Origin: JBBRZF01 sp038236965 | Lineage (GTDB): Bacteria > Acidobacteriota > Terriglobia > Terriglobales > Acidobacteriaceae | NCBI GenBank assembly: GCA_038236965.1 | Contig: JBBRZF010000110.1 | Location: 1 to 11,918 of the forward strand | Length of the DNA: 11,918 nt | Reading direction: 5' to 3' | Part shown: one piece after another, positions 1-6,971 of the stretch | Position numbering within the stretch: the stretch's first letter is position 1 | Layout: the number at the start of each line of letters is the position of its first letter | Translations under genes and position numbers: made by a program | Notes under the pieces: model-generated | Databases searched by the model: none | The model's input: only the letters and a program-made list of their open reading frames with translations | What the model was told of the DNA's origin: nothing

Positions 1-766
1 CCTCGGCGAACCACTTCCGCGAAATCTCGGCCGCCCTGCCGAGCCCGACGATGCCCGGCAGATTCTCTGTGCCTGCGCGTCGCGAACGCTCATGGCGTCC
101 GCCATAGAACATCGGCTGCAACAAGGTTCCCTTGCGCACAAAGATTGCGCCGGTCCCTTGTGGCGCGTGCATCTTGTGACCAGAAATCGTAAGCAGATCG
201 CAACCTATCGCCTTCACGTCGATGGGAATCTTTCCTGCTGCCTGCACCGCGTCCGTATGAAACCAGACATCGGCCTCGGCGCACACCTTTCCAATCTCCG
301 CGACAGGTTGAACAACGCCTGTCTCGTTGTTGGCCATCATCACGGAGACGAGCTTCGTATTCGGCCGTAGCGCCTTGCGGATGTCGTCCGGTGATACCAC
401 GGCCTGCCCGTCCACCGGAACGTAGGTGACCTCGCACCCCATCGTTTCCAGCCGCTTGCAGGCATTCAGCACCGCATGGTGCTCGATGGTGCTGGTGACG
501 ATGTGGTCGCCACGCTCTGCCAATCCAAAGACTCCGAGGTTGTCGCCCTCTGTGCCTCCGCTGGTGAAGACGATCTCCGGCGGTCGCGCTCCGAGCAAAG
601 CCGCAACGCTCTCGCGCGCATGTTCCACCGCGCTTCGTGCCTGCTGTCCCTGCTGATGTATGGAGGACGCGTTCCCGAATCTCTCCAGGAAATAGGGCGT
701 CATCGCCTCCAGGACCTCTGGCAGAAGCGGCGTTGTAGCGTTGTTATCGAGGTAAATGCGATGCAT
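1..766 (-). CDS. Cysteine desulfurase, NifS/IscS type (5' part, runs off the left edge)
   Basis: PLP enzyme that takes sulfur from L-cysteine, leaving alanine and an enzyme-bound persulfide for Fe-S cluster or thio-cofactor synthesis in the cytoplasm. The reading frame is open from the ATG at 766 to the window edge, giving the first 255 residues. It begins MHRIYLDNNATTPLLPEV, the typical class I opening. Visible motifs are IEHHAVLN, with H96 matching the active-site histidine (IscS H104); the PLP-lysine segment SGHKMHAPQGTG with K198; and GGRHERSRRAGTENLPGIVG near residues 220-240. The persulfide cysteine loop should follow near residue 320 and lies outside the window. A ribosome site GAGGT sits 7 bases before the ATG. 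The citrate synthase gene upstream is separated by an intrinsic terminator, so this gene probably has its own promoter. I cannot tell nifS from iscS without the neighbouring genes. Confidence 0.93.
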   Translation of the reverse strand, partial: MHRIYLDNNATTPLLPEVLEAMTPYFLERFGNASSIHQQGQQARSAVEHARESVAALLGARPPEIVFTSGGTEGDNLGVFGLAERGDHIVTSTIEHHAVLNACKRLETMGCEVTYVPVDGQAVVSPDDIRKALRPNTKLVSVMMANNETGVVQPVAEIGKVCAEADVWFHTDAVQAAGKIPIDVKAIGCDLLTISGHKMHAPQGTGAIFVRKGTLLQPMFYGGRHERSRRAGTENLPGIVGLGRAAEISRKWFAE

Positions 767-833
767 CTTCGTTACCTCTATTGTACGGGAAAACACAGCG
801 TTTTCGCGGCTTCCGAGACGCTCATCCCAATAC

Positions 834-860
834 AAAAAGCCCGCGCCTTTCGACGCGGGC
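834..860 (-). terminator. Intrinsic terminator of citrate synthase
   Basis: A perfect 7-bp stem, GCCCGCG (839-845) with CGCGGGC (854-860), and an 8-base loop. Read on the minus strand it is followed by five T residues (834-838). It starts 18 bases after the citrate synthase stop codon, the expected place for a Rho-independent terminator. Confidence 0.85.
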
Positions 861-878
861 CTTGATAGATCCGTCTCG

Positions 879-2018
879 TTAACGCTGGTCGATAGGAACG
901 TACTTGTTGGGGTACGCCGGTCCAATGTATTCCGCGCGAGGACGGATCAACCGGTTGTCGCCCAACTGTTCCAACACGTGCCCGGCCCAACCGGAGATAC
1001 GCGATACCGCGAAAATCGGGGTGAACAGGTCGATATCGATGCCAAGCGTGTGATAGGTCGAGGCCGAGTAGAAGTCAACATTGGCGTTAAGCTTCTTCTC
1101 CTTGTTGATGAACTCCTCGATCTTGAAGGAGTAGTCGAACCACTTCGCTTGTCCGCTCGAGTAACCGAGGTCACGCGACATGCGGCGCAGGTGGGTGGCG
1201 CGAGGATCTTCCGTGGTGTAGACACGATGTCCGAATCCGGGAATCTTCGCCTTCTGGGCGAGCATGCCCTTGATGTAATCCACCGGGTCGGCACCGTTCT
1301 GGTCGATCTTTTCGAGGATCTTGAAGACTTCCTCGTTAGCGCCGCCGTGCAGCGGGCCCTTCAGTGCGCCGATAGCGCCGGTGACGGCCGAATGCATGTC
1401 GCTCAGCGTCGCCGCGATGACGCGTGCAGCAAACGTTGAAGCGTTGAGTTCGTGGTCGGCATGCAGAATGAGCGCAATGTCGAGAGCGCGTGAAGCAGTC
1501 TCGCTGGGCAGTTCGCCGGTCAACATCAGCAGGAAATTGCCTGCGTGCGAGAGCGAGCGGTCGGGCTCGATAAGCGGTTTGCCCTTGCGTATGCGGTCGT
1601 AGGCCGCAACGATCATGGCTATCTGCGAGGTAAGGCGGAAAGCCTTGTGCTTGTTCGCCTCGGCATCGTTGGTCTTTTCTTCGGGATCGAAGAAGGAGAG
1701 CGACGAAACCATGGTACGCAGCACATCCATAGGCAGGGCGTGCTTGGGCGCCTGGCGAAGAAGGCTGATGATCTGCGCGTCCAGTTTGCGTTCGCGCACC
1801 AGTTGAATGTTGAAGTCGGCCAGTTCCGCGCGGTTCGGCAATTTTCCGAACCACAGTAAATAGCACGTTTCTTCGAAGGTGGAGTTCTCAGCCAGTTCGT
1901 GGATGTCGATGCCACGATATGCCAGAATGCCTTTATCGCCGTCGATGAAACAAACGCCGGAATTCGCCGCTACGACTCCTTCCAGGCCCTTGGGTGGTTG
2001 TGCTGCCGTTGTGGACAT
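879..2018 (-). CDS. gltA: Citrate synthase, short (type I) form
   Basis: Condenses oxaloacetate and acetyl-CoA to citrate, the entry step of the TCA cycle, in the cytoplasm. The 379-residue length fits the short Gram-positive/archaeal-type dimeric enzyme rather than the roughly 430-residue enterobacterial form. The catalytic set is visible: H189 in HADHELNAS, H224 in GPLHGGANEE, H264 in GFGHRVY, and D315 in NVDFYSAS. The ATG at 2018 has a GAGAGG ribosome site 5-6 bases upstream. It is divergent from the S46 peptidase gene and ends at a clear terminator, so it is probably monocistronic. Some short citrate synthases act as 2-methylcitrate synthases; no prpB or prpD is in view, so citrate synthase is the simpler call, but substrate preference cannot be read from these motifs. 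Confidence 0.95.
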   Translation of the reverse strand: MSTTAAQPPKGLEGVVAANSGVCFIDGDKGILAYRGIDIHELAENSTFEETCYLLWFGKLPNRAELADFNIQLVRERKLDAQIISLLRQAPKHALPMDVLRTMVSSLSFFDPEEKTNDAEANKHKAFRLTSQIAMIVAAYDRIRKGKPLIEPDRSLSHAGNFLLMLTGELPSETASRALDIALILHADHELNASTFAARVIAATLSDMHSAVTGAIGALKGPLHGGANEEVFKILEKIDQNGADPVDYIKGMLAQKAKIPGFGHRVYTTEDPRATHLRRMSRDLGYSSGQAKWFDYSFKIEEFINKEKKLNANVDFYSASTYHTLGIDIDLFTPIFAVSRISGWAGHVLEQLGDNRLIRPRAEYIGPAYPNKYVPIDQR

Positions 2019-2277
2019 GAGTCCCTCTCACAAATTACAGGATTAAATAATAACGGATGGAACCAATCTACGCAGGACCCATTTCTTGCTTCAGCTAATT
2101 TAGATGCAACCACTAAGGCAACCGATTGTTATACCTCATATTTGACTCCAATTCCAACAACCTCACAAGGGAATGTGACTGAAATTCTGGTTCTAAGCCC
2201 GTCTATTGTTTATACTTCTCTGCTTTCCCAAACTGCCTGGCGGCACGACGTCTATGCGCCGCCCGCATGGAGATTCC
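2019..2277. other. AT-rich divergent intergenic region
   Basis: This 259-bp stretch lies between the divergent citrate synthase and S46 peptidase genes and must hold both promoters. Its central part (about 2031-2220) is clearly richer in A and T than the flanking genes. I see no convincing ORF, tRNA or riboswitch fold. On the minus side I could not find a well-spaced -35/-10 pair. On the plus side there is one candidate, given separately. Confidence 0.6.
2188..2216 (+). promoter_or_regulatory. Candidate promoter of the S46 peptidase gene
   Basis: A good -10 hexamer, TATACT, at 2211-2216 follows a weak -35-like TGGTTC (2188-2193) with 17-bp spacing. Transcription would start near 2223, leaving about 55 bases of leader before the chosen ATG at 2278. 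A start at the earlier in-frame ATG (2206) would lie upstream of this transcript. The -35 box is poor, so this is a tentative call. Confidence 0.35.
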
Positions 2278-4452
2278 ATGAAACGCCGTATCTTAATGTT
2301 CGCAATCCTCGCCGTGCTTCTTTCCAGCTTCAGTGTGGCCGACGAAGGCATGTGGCTGTATAACGCGCCTCCCAAGGCGAAAATCAAGGCAAAGTACAAT
2401 TTTGAGCTGACCCAGCCTTGGCTGGATCATCTTCGCCTGTCCTCGGTCCGCGCCGGCGGCGGTTCCGCCTCCTTCGTTTCGCCCGATGGCCTGGTCTTCA
2501 CCAACCACCACGTAGGTGCGGGTTGCGTTCATAACCTCTCAACCGCCACCAAGGACTACATCAAGGACGGCTTCTACGCGGAAACCCGCGAGACCGAACC
2601 CAAGTGCCCCGGAATCGAATTCCAGGTACTGCTGAACATCAAAGACATCACCGCCGACGTACACGCCGCGGCCAAACCCGGCATGTCGGACGCCGAAGCT
2701 GGCACCGCCCAACGCCAGGTCATGAGCAAGTTGGAGCGCGATTGCTCCGACACAACCAAGAACATCCGTTGCGACACCGTCACCCTTTATGCCGGTGGCA
2801 TGTACCACCTCTACACCTACAAGAAGTACAGCGACGTTCGCCTCGTAATGGCGCCGGAATTCGATATCGCCTTCTTTGGCGGCGATGCCGACAACTTCAC
2901 CTATCCGCGCTACGACCTCGACATCACGTTCTTCCGTATCTATGAGAACGACAAGCCGATCTCGACGCCGAACTACCTGAAGTTCACCACCACCCCCTTG
3001 AAGGAAGGCGACTTAATCTTCGTCTCCGGCCATCCGGGTTCCACCGGACGCCTGTTGACGACCTCGCAGCTTGAATATCTGCGCGACGTTGCCTATCCCA
3101 ATCGCATCAAGGCCATGGAACGCAGCATCAAGAACCTGCAGGCATGGAGCGAGAAGTCGCCTGAGAACGCCCGCGTTGCGGAACGCTTGCTCTTCGGCTA
3201 CCAGAACTCCTTCAAAGCCATCACCGGATACCAGTCCGGACTGCTCGACAAATCCTTGATGGCAAAGAAGGCTGCCGACGAAAAGGCCCTTCGCGCCGCC
3301 GTGGATAAGGACGCAAAACTGAAGGCCGAGATTGGCGATCCCTGGACCGCTATCGAAGCTGCCAGCAAATTCCAGCGCGACAATTACCTGCGCTCCGCCT
3401 ACATGGGCGACGGAGCTATCCCGGGACGCATCGCCGGAATCGCGCGCACACTCCTGCGCGTCTCCGATGAAAAGTTGAAGCCCAACGATCAGCGCATGCG
3501 CGGATTCCAGGACAATTCCCTGCCGAGCATCGAAGCTGGCCTTTTCTCCGCCGCTCCTTTGAGCAAGGAACTTGACGTGATGCAGGTCACCGAAGCCCTC
3601 ACCGATATGAGCGAGAAGCTTGGAGCTGACTCTGCTTTCGTCAAGTCCGTACTCGCCGGCAAATCGCCGGAAGATCGCGCCAAAGAACTGGTGATGAATT
3701 CCAAGCTGGACGACGTCGCAGTTCGCAAGGAACTTTACAAGGGCGGCAAGGAAGCGGTAGACGCCTCCACCGAGCCGATGATCCTGCTGATGAAGCAGCT
3801 CGATCCGGAAGCTCGCAACATCCGCAAGGAACAGGAAGACAAGGTTGACGCGGTCGTTCGCAAGAACGGCGCACTCATCGCCAAGGCCCTGTTCGCCAAG
3901 CACGGCACCGACATCGCTCCGGATGCCACCGGCACCCTGCGCCTCAGCTATGGCGTTGTGAAGGGCTATACCGTCAACGGCAAGAAGATTCCCTTCCACA
4001 CCACCATCGGACAGGCGTTCGCATACGAGGCTCAGCACAAAGCAGTCGCTCCCTATAAACTCCCTGAGAGCTGGGGCAAGGCGAAAGACAAGCTGAACCT
4101 CGAAACCTCTTACGACAGCACCAACACGGCTGACATCATTGGCGGCAACTCCGGCTCGCCGACCGTCAACCGCAAGGGTGAAGTTGTCGGCATCATCTTC
4201 GATGGCAACATCGAGTCGTTGCCCATGAACTTCATGTACGAAGATGTGGTTGGACGCGCCGTCATCACGGACTCCACCGCCATCATCGAATCACTGAAGA
4301 AGATCTACAACACTCCGGCACTCGTCACCGAACTGCTTGGCACTCCGGCCCCGGCTGCAAAGCCCGCCGCTACCGCCAAGAAGGAAACGAAGAAGCCTGC
4401 TGCCTCGGAAAAGAAAGTCCCGGCAGAAACGGCCGTACCGAAGGCGAAGTAG
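2278..4452 (+). CDS. S46 family dipeptidyl-peptidase (DPP7-like), secreted
   Basis: Exported serine exopeptidase that removes dipeptides from the N-terminus of peptides, probably in the periplasm as part of protein scavenging. The chosen ATG gives 724 residues and a signal peptide (MKRR, a hydrophobic core, SVA) with cleavage expected after A21, so the mature protein begins DEGMW, as is typical of the family. The chymotrypsin-like triad is H78 (FTNHHVGAGC), D215 (YPRYDLDITF) and S625 (GGNSGSPT). G643 in IIFDGN matches the Gly that in DPP7 allows hydrophobic P1 residues; DPP11 has Arg there for Asp/Glu. The last 36 residues (689-724) form a Lys/Ala/Pro-rich tail beyond the usual family end. 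The frame stays open upstream to an ATG at 2206, but that would bury the signal peptide; GGAG at 2269-2272 supports 2278. Confidence 0.93.
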   Translation: MKRRILMFAILAVLLSSFSVADEGMWLYNAPPKAKIKAKYNFELTQPWLDHLRLSSVRAGGGSASFVSPDGLVFTNHHVGAGCVHNLSTATKDYIKDGFYAETRETEPKCPGIEFQVLLNIKDITADVHAAAKPGMSDAEAGTAQRQVMSKLERDCSDTTKNIRCDTVTLYAGGMYHLYTYKKYSDVRLVMAPEFDIAFFGGDADNFTYPRYDLDITFFRIYENDKPISTPNYLKFTTTPLKEGDLIFVSGHPGSTGRLLTTSQLEYLRDVAYPNRIKAMERSIKNLQAWSEKSPENARVAERLLFGYQNSFKAITGYQSGLLDKSLMAKKAADEKALRAAVDKDAKLKAEIGDPWTAIEAASKFQRDNYLRSAYMGDGAIPGRIAGIARTLLRVSDEKLKPNDQRMRGFQDNSLPSIEAGLFSAAPLSKELDVMQVTEALTDMSEKLGADSAFVKSVLAGKSPEDRAKELVMNSKLDDVAVRKELYKGGKEAVDASTEPMILLMKQLDPEARNIRKEQEDKVDAVVRKNGALIAKALFAKHGTDIAPDATGTLRLSYGVVKGYTVNGKKIPFHTTIGQAFAYEAQHKAVAPYKLPESWGKAKDKLNLETSYDSTNTADIIGGNSGSPTVNRKGEVVGIIFDGNIESLPMNFMYEDVVGRAVITDSTAIIESLKKIYNTPALVTELLGTPAPAAKPAATAKKETKKPAASEKKVPAETAVPKAK

Positions 4453-4472
4453 AGCTGAATCAAAAGCAATAA

Positions 4473-4505
4473 AGAACCCCGTCCTGCAAAACAGGACGGG
4501 GTTTC
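4473..4505. terminator. Bidirectional intrinsic terminator between convergent genes
   Basis: A perfect 10-bp stem, CCCCGTCCTG (4477-4486) with CAGGACGGGG (4492-4501), and loop CAAAA; flanking A and T residues extend it by two pairs. On the plus strand GTTTCTT follows. On the minus strand the stem runs into TTCTTTATTG. It starts about 20 bases after the S46 stop and can also serve the amidohydrolase gene coming from the other side. Confidence 0.88.
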
Positions 4506-4545
4506 TTCGTTTGCACGCTGCGAACTTTTCGCTTTGGACTTTCAG

Positions 4546-4576
4546 TTACCAAATTACAACTTACCCAATTACCAAC
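4546..4576. repeat. Two imperfect tandem copies of a 15-16 bp AT-rich unit
   Basis: TTACCAAATTACAAC (4546-4560) is followed at once by TTACCCAATTACCAAC (4561-4576). They differ by one substitution and one inserted base. The pair lies between the shared terminator and the amidohydrolase stop codon, outside any gene. No function is evident. Confidence 0.5.
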
Positions 4577-4584
4577 TTCCCCGA

Positions 4585-5427
4585 CTACTCTGGCCAGATG
4601 GAACCCGCCGTCCCCTCAAGAACATTCTTCTTCGCCGCCTCGCTCAACTTCAGCGCGCGGAATTCCACAAGATTCTTCGCGATGTCCGACACTCCCGGAC
4701 TCGGCCAATCCGTCCCGAACAACGTCTTTGCGGAAATCTCCTCCAGTCGCGGGAAATAGGTCAGCAGCGTCTTTGGCGGCATCCCGCTGATATCGAGAAA
4801 CACATTGGGATGTCGTCGCACCAGGAAGAACGCTGTATCCATCCACAAGGGACGTCCACCATGCGCCAAAATGATTTTGAGCTTGGGAAAATCCACGGCT
4901 ACATCATCCACGTAGATCGGGTCGGCATACTTGTTACGCGCACCCGGAAATATCGATGTCCCCGTGTGGAACATGACCGGAATGCCGTTGGCCTCAGCGG
5001 CGCGATAAATGATCTCCAACTCCGTCACGCCGTTCAAATAGTCATTGGGATAGAGCAACTGGTGCGAGGGATGAATCTTGATGAGCCGGATCCCGAGGCG
5101 CACGATCTGTTCCATGTCGGCCATTACGTTCTGCGTGTGCCGCGGATGGATGCTCCCGCAAGGAAGCAGACGCCTGGGGTCCTCCTGCACATAACGCGCA
5201 ATCCACGCGTTCACCTCGGGAGAAAAGCCGATAACCTCGGGCGCAACGTAGTTGATGAGCACAGCGCGGTCGAGTCCCACGGAATCCATGTGCTTGAGGA
5301 AAGCCTTCGGCGACCGGCAGAACTCGGCGATCTCCGCAAGGTCTGTGCGATTCCGTTGAATGGCCGCCAGGGCCTCAGGCCTGAACATCTCTAGCGGCTG
5401 AATGTGTATGTGACAGTCAGTGATCAA
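4585..5427 (-). CDS. Amidohydrolase_2 family metal-dependent hydrolase or decarboxylase
   Basis: A TIM-barrel protein of the amidohydrolase_2 group, which contains ACMSD and gamma-resorcylate decarboxylase as well as hydrolases. Over 280 residues the metal site is readable: H6 and H8 (DCHIHI), H119 (LIKIHPSH), H154 (VMFHTGTS), H189 (LAHGGRP) and D240 (FGTDWPSP). The length is that of a bare catalytic domain, with no signal peptide. The start is a TTG at 5427; AGAGGG at 5432-5437 precedes it by four bases, and the HIH metal motif comes within the first eight residues, as usual for the family. A hairpin terminator lies only about 30 bases upstream, between this gene and msrA. Substrate and reaction (C-N hydrolysis or decarboxylation) cannot be decided. 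A role in the nearby aromatic-type pathway is possible but only a guess. Confidence 0.85.
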   Translation of the reverse strand: MITDCHIHIQPLEMFRPEALAAIQRNRTDLAEIAEFCRSPKAFLKHMDSVGLDRAVLINYVAPEVIGFSPEVNAWIARYVQEDPRRLLPCGSIHPRHTQNVMADMEQIVRLGIRLIKIHPSHQLLYPNDYLNGVTELEIIYRAAEANGIPVMFHTGTSIFPGARNKYADPIYVDDVAVDFPKLKIILAHGGRPLWMDTAFFLVRRHPNVFLDISGMPPKTLLTYFPRLEEISAKTLFGTDWPSPGVSDIAKNLVEFRALKLSEAAKKNVLEGTAGSIWPE

Positions 5428-5431
5428 CGCG

Positions 5432-5437
5432 CCCTCT
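5432..5437 (-). promoter_or_regulatory. Ribosome binding site that sets the TTG start of the amidohydrolase
   Basis: AGAGGG lies four bases before TTG 5427-5425. There is no better ATG or GTG near the conserved HIH motif, so this site decides the start. Confidence 0.65.
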
Positions 5438-5450
5438 GCTTCAGAGAATT

Positions 5451-5476
5451 AACAAAAGCCACGCACCCCGCGTGGC
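5451..5476 (-). terminator. Intrinsic terminator or attenuator after msrA
   Basis: A perfect 7-bp stem, GCCACGC (5458-5464) with GCGTGGC (5470-5476), and a 5-base loop. On the minus strand it is followed by TTTTGTT. It sits 57 bases after the msrA stop and about 24 bases before the TTG of the amidohydrolase, so it may end the long upstream operon or act as a leaky attenuator for the next gene. Confidence 0.8.
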
Positions 5477-5533
5477 CCTTGTAATTGATTTTTCCTTTGC
5501 TCTACCTTGCACCTGGTTCTTGTGATCTGTTAC

Positions 5534-6004
5534 CTAAATGTGACACGACTTCGCGCCGCGTTTGGCCAGGTATTGCTGATGATATTCTTCCGCGCGATAA
5601 AAGGTCGTAGCCGGCTCGATCTGCGTCACGATCTTCTTGCTGAAATTTGCCTGCGACTCCGCCATCACCTCGCGGGCGACTACCTCCTGCTCCGGAGAAT
5701 GGAAGAAAATCACCGAACGATATTGACGGCCCCAATCAGGCCCTTGCCTATCCTTCGTTGTCGGGTCGTGCATCTTGAAGAACTGGTCCACAATGGCCGC
5801 GTAGCCCACCTTCTCCGGATCGAAGGTCAGCTCGACAACTTCTGCGTGTCCGGTCTCATCCGTGCAAACGTCGTGATAGGTAGGATTCTTGAGCGACCCG
5901 CCTTCGTATCCGACGGCTGCGTCCAGCACACCCGGAATCTCGCGGAACGCGACTTCTACTCCCCAAAAACATCCTGCTCCAAAAGTTGCTTTTTCGCTTG
6001 CCAT
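5534..6004 (-). CDS. msrA: Peptide methionine (S)-S-oxide reductase MsrA
   Basis: Reduces the S epimer of methionine sulfoxide in proteins or free methionine, a cytoplasmic repair enzyme for oxidative damage that is recycled by thioredoxin. At 156 residues it is a compact one-domain MsrA. The catalytic cysteine is C12 in FGAGCFWGVE. E55 in TGHAEVV lies 43 residues later, the same distance as C51 to E94 in the E. coli enzyme. The substrate-pocket segment YRAEEYHQQYL is at 136-146, and a likely resolving cysteine, C154, lies near the end (KSCHI). The ATG has GAGGGA 5 bases upstream. It lies 42 bases after the methyltransferase-like gene with no terminator between, and is followed by one, so it is probably the last gene of the CoA-transferase operon. 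Confidence 0.95.
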   Translation of the reverse strand: MASEKATFGAGCFWGVEVAFREIPGVLDAAVGYEGGSLKNPTYHDVCTDETGHAEVVELTFDPEKVGYAAIVDQFFKMHDPTTKDRQGPDWGRQYRSVIFFHSPEQEVVAREVMAESQANFSKKIVTQIEPATTFYRAEEYHQQYLAKRGAKSCHI

Positions 6005-6046
6005 AAAAATCCCTCGTCCAATAGATGCGAAAAGCTGCGCAAGGAC

Positions 6047-6640
6047 TCACTTCGACAGGCCGCGAATTCCGGGAATGAGGGATGGAACCCTCGCCTTGTA
6101 GGCGGCGAACTCCGCACCGAACCTGTCGGAGAGCAGTTGCTCTTCAACTCGCACCCGCAGCATGGTCGCCACGGCAAATACGAACAGACCCGCCAACAAA
6201 CGCTTGGGCGTACTAAAAGCCAGGCCCGTGGCAATCAGCATTCCTCCAATTCCCGTGTAAATCGGATTCCGTACCAGATTGTAGGGGCCGTCCGTGACGA
6301 GTTGGTGGTCCTCAACTAGTCGCGCCGCCACCGCCCATAGTTTGCCCAACGCGCGCAGGCTTCGCATTACCAGCCAGACGGACGCCACCCCCAACAGCAT
6401 CGCCAGCACTCCAACCAACGGCTGCCATCGTTCATCTAGGAACGGAGCACCTATGCCGCGCCTGCCACTCCATACAAATGCGTATCCTACCGCCTGCAGC
6501 GCTATCCAAAGCATCGCTCGCGAGTCACGCTTGCTCTCGCCGAAATCCTTTGAGCGCTTGCGGAAGAGGAACAGTCCGGCAAAAACAAACCAGCATGCCA
6601 TCACAAAGTACGCGGGAAGCTCATTCCAGAGAAGACTCAC
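6047..6640 (-). CDS. Isoprenylcysteine carboxyl methyltransferase-like membrane protein
   Basis: Integral membrane protein of the ICMT/phospholipid-methyltransferase-like group, expected to bind S-adenosylmethionine at the cytoplasmic face. From the GTG at 6640 it has 197 residues. Hydrophobic segments lie near residues 9-26, 43-58, 73-92 and, as a helical hairpin, 127-160. The family signature LVTDGPYNLVRNPIY is at about 114-128 and RVEEQLLSDRFG at about 164-175, which in ICMT contribute to SAM and substrate binding. In bacteria most members have unknown substrates; prenylated CAAX proteins are not expected. The start was moved from the GTG at 6646 to 6640 because GAGG (6646-6649), overlapping the rhodanese stop codon, is five bases before it. 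The gene follows the rhodanese gene without a gap and precedes msrA by 42 bases. Confidence 0.85.
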   Translation of the reverse strand: MSLLWNELPAYFVMACWFVFAGLFLFRKRSKDFGESKRDSRAMLWIALQAVGYAFVWSGRRGIGAPFLDERWQPLVGVLAMLLGVASVWLVMRSLRALGKLWAVAARLVEDHQLVTDGPYNLVRNPIYTGIGGMLIATGLAFSTPKRLLAGLFVFAVATMLRVRVEEQLLSDRFGAEFAAYKARVPSLIPGIRGLSK

Positions 6641-6645
6641 AAACA

Positions 6646-6649
6646 CCTC
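6646..6649 (-). promoter_or_regulatory. Ribosome binding site that sets the start of the methyltransferase-like gene
   Basis: GAGG overlaps the TGA of the rhodanese gene and is five bases from GTG 6640-6638. The earlier in-frame GTG at 6646 has no such site upstream. Confidence 0.55.
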
Positions 6650-6971
6650 AATAGAGCGGCACCTTGGAATCGATCGCCTTCGACCAGTAATCGATGCCGC
6701 CGCGCATGGACTGCACGTTCTCGAATCCCTGCTGACGCAACCAGGCAGTCACGTTCATCGACCGAACACCATGGTGACAATAGACAACGATGTGGTCCTC
6801 CGGATCGAGTTCCTGGTTGAAGCGCAACCCGACCTCGCCCATCGCCATATGCGTAGAAGGCTCGATCACGGCAGTCTGCCGCTCCCACGGCTCACGCACA
6901 TCCAGCAACACCACGTGCGAGCCGGACTCCAATTCCGTCTTCACTTCTTCAGCCGAGATCTCGTAATCCAT
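6648..6971 (-). CDS. Single-domain rhodanese (sulfurtransferase)
   Basis: A 107-residue single rhodanese domain of the GlpE size class, which carries persulfide sulfur from a donor to an acceptor thiol in the cytoplasm. The first CDC25/rhodanese strand shows LLDVREPWE (22-30). The active loop is C65-H-H-G-V-R70-S71, fitting the C-x4-R-S/T pattern, so a catalytic cysteine is present. The C-terminal MRGGIDYWSKAID is also typical. The ATG follows directly after the TAG of the zinc-ribbon gene with no spacer, and AAGGA lies eight bases upstream. Physical acceptor unknown. Its direct coupling to a zinc-ribbon gene and to CoA-transferase genes is noted under findings. Confidence 0.92.
   Translation of the reverse strand: MDYEISAEEVKTELESGSHVVLLDVREPWERQTAVIEPSTHMAMGEVGLRFNQELDPEDHIVVYCHHGVRSMNVTAWLRQQGFENVQSMRGGIDYWSKAIDSKVPLY

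Noticed and set aside
780..785. TACAAT as a -10 box for the cysteine desulfurase gene
   Set aside because: A start from it would fall inside or after the GAGGT ribosome site, and no -35 lies at a suitable distance.
2206..2277. Upstream ATG extension of the S46 peptidase
   Set aside because: It would place 24 residues before a clear signal peptide, and it lies on the candidate -10 box. The ATG at 2278 has GGAG upstream.
3013..4038. 341-codon minus-strand open frame
   Set aside because: Antisense to the S46 peptidase; no recognisable motif or ribosome site, explained by GC-rich third codon positions.
4534..5394. 286-codon plus-strand open frame
   Set aside because: Antisense to the amidohydrolase and overlapping the terminator region; no domain seen.
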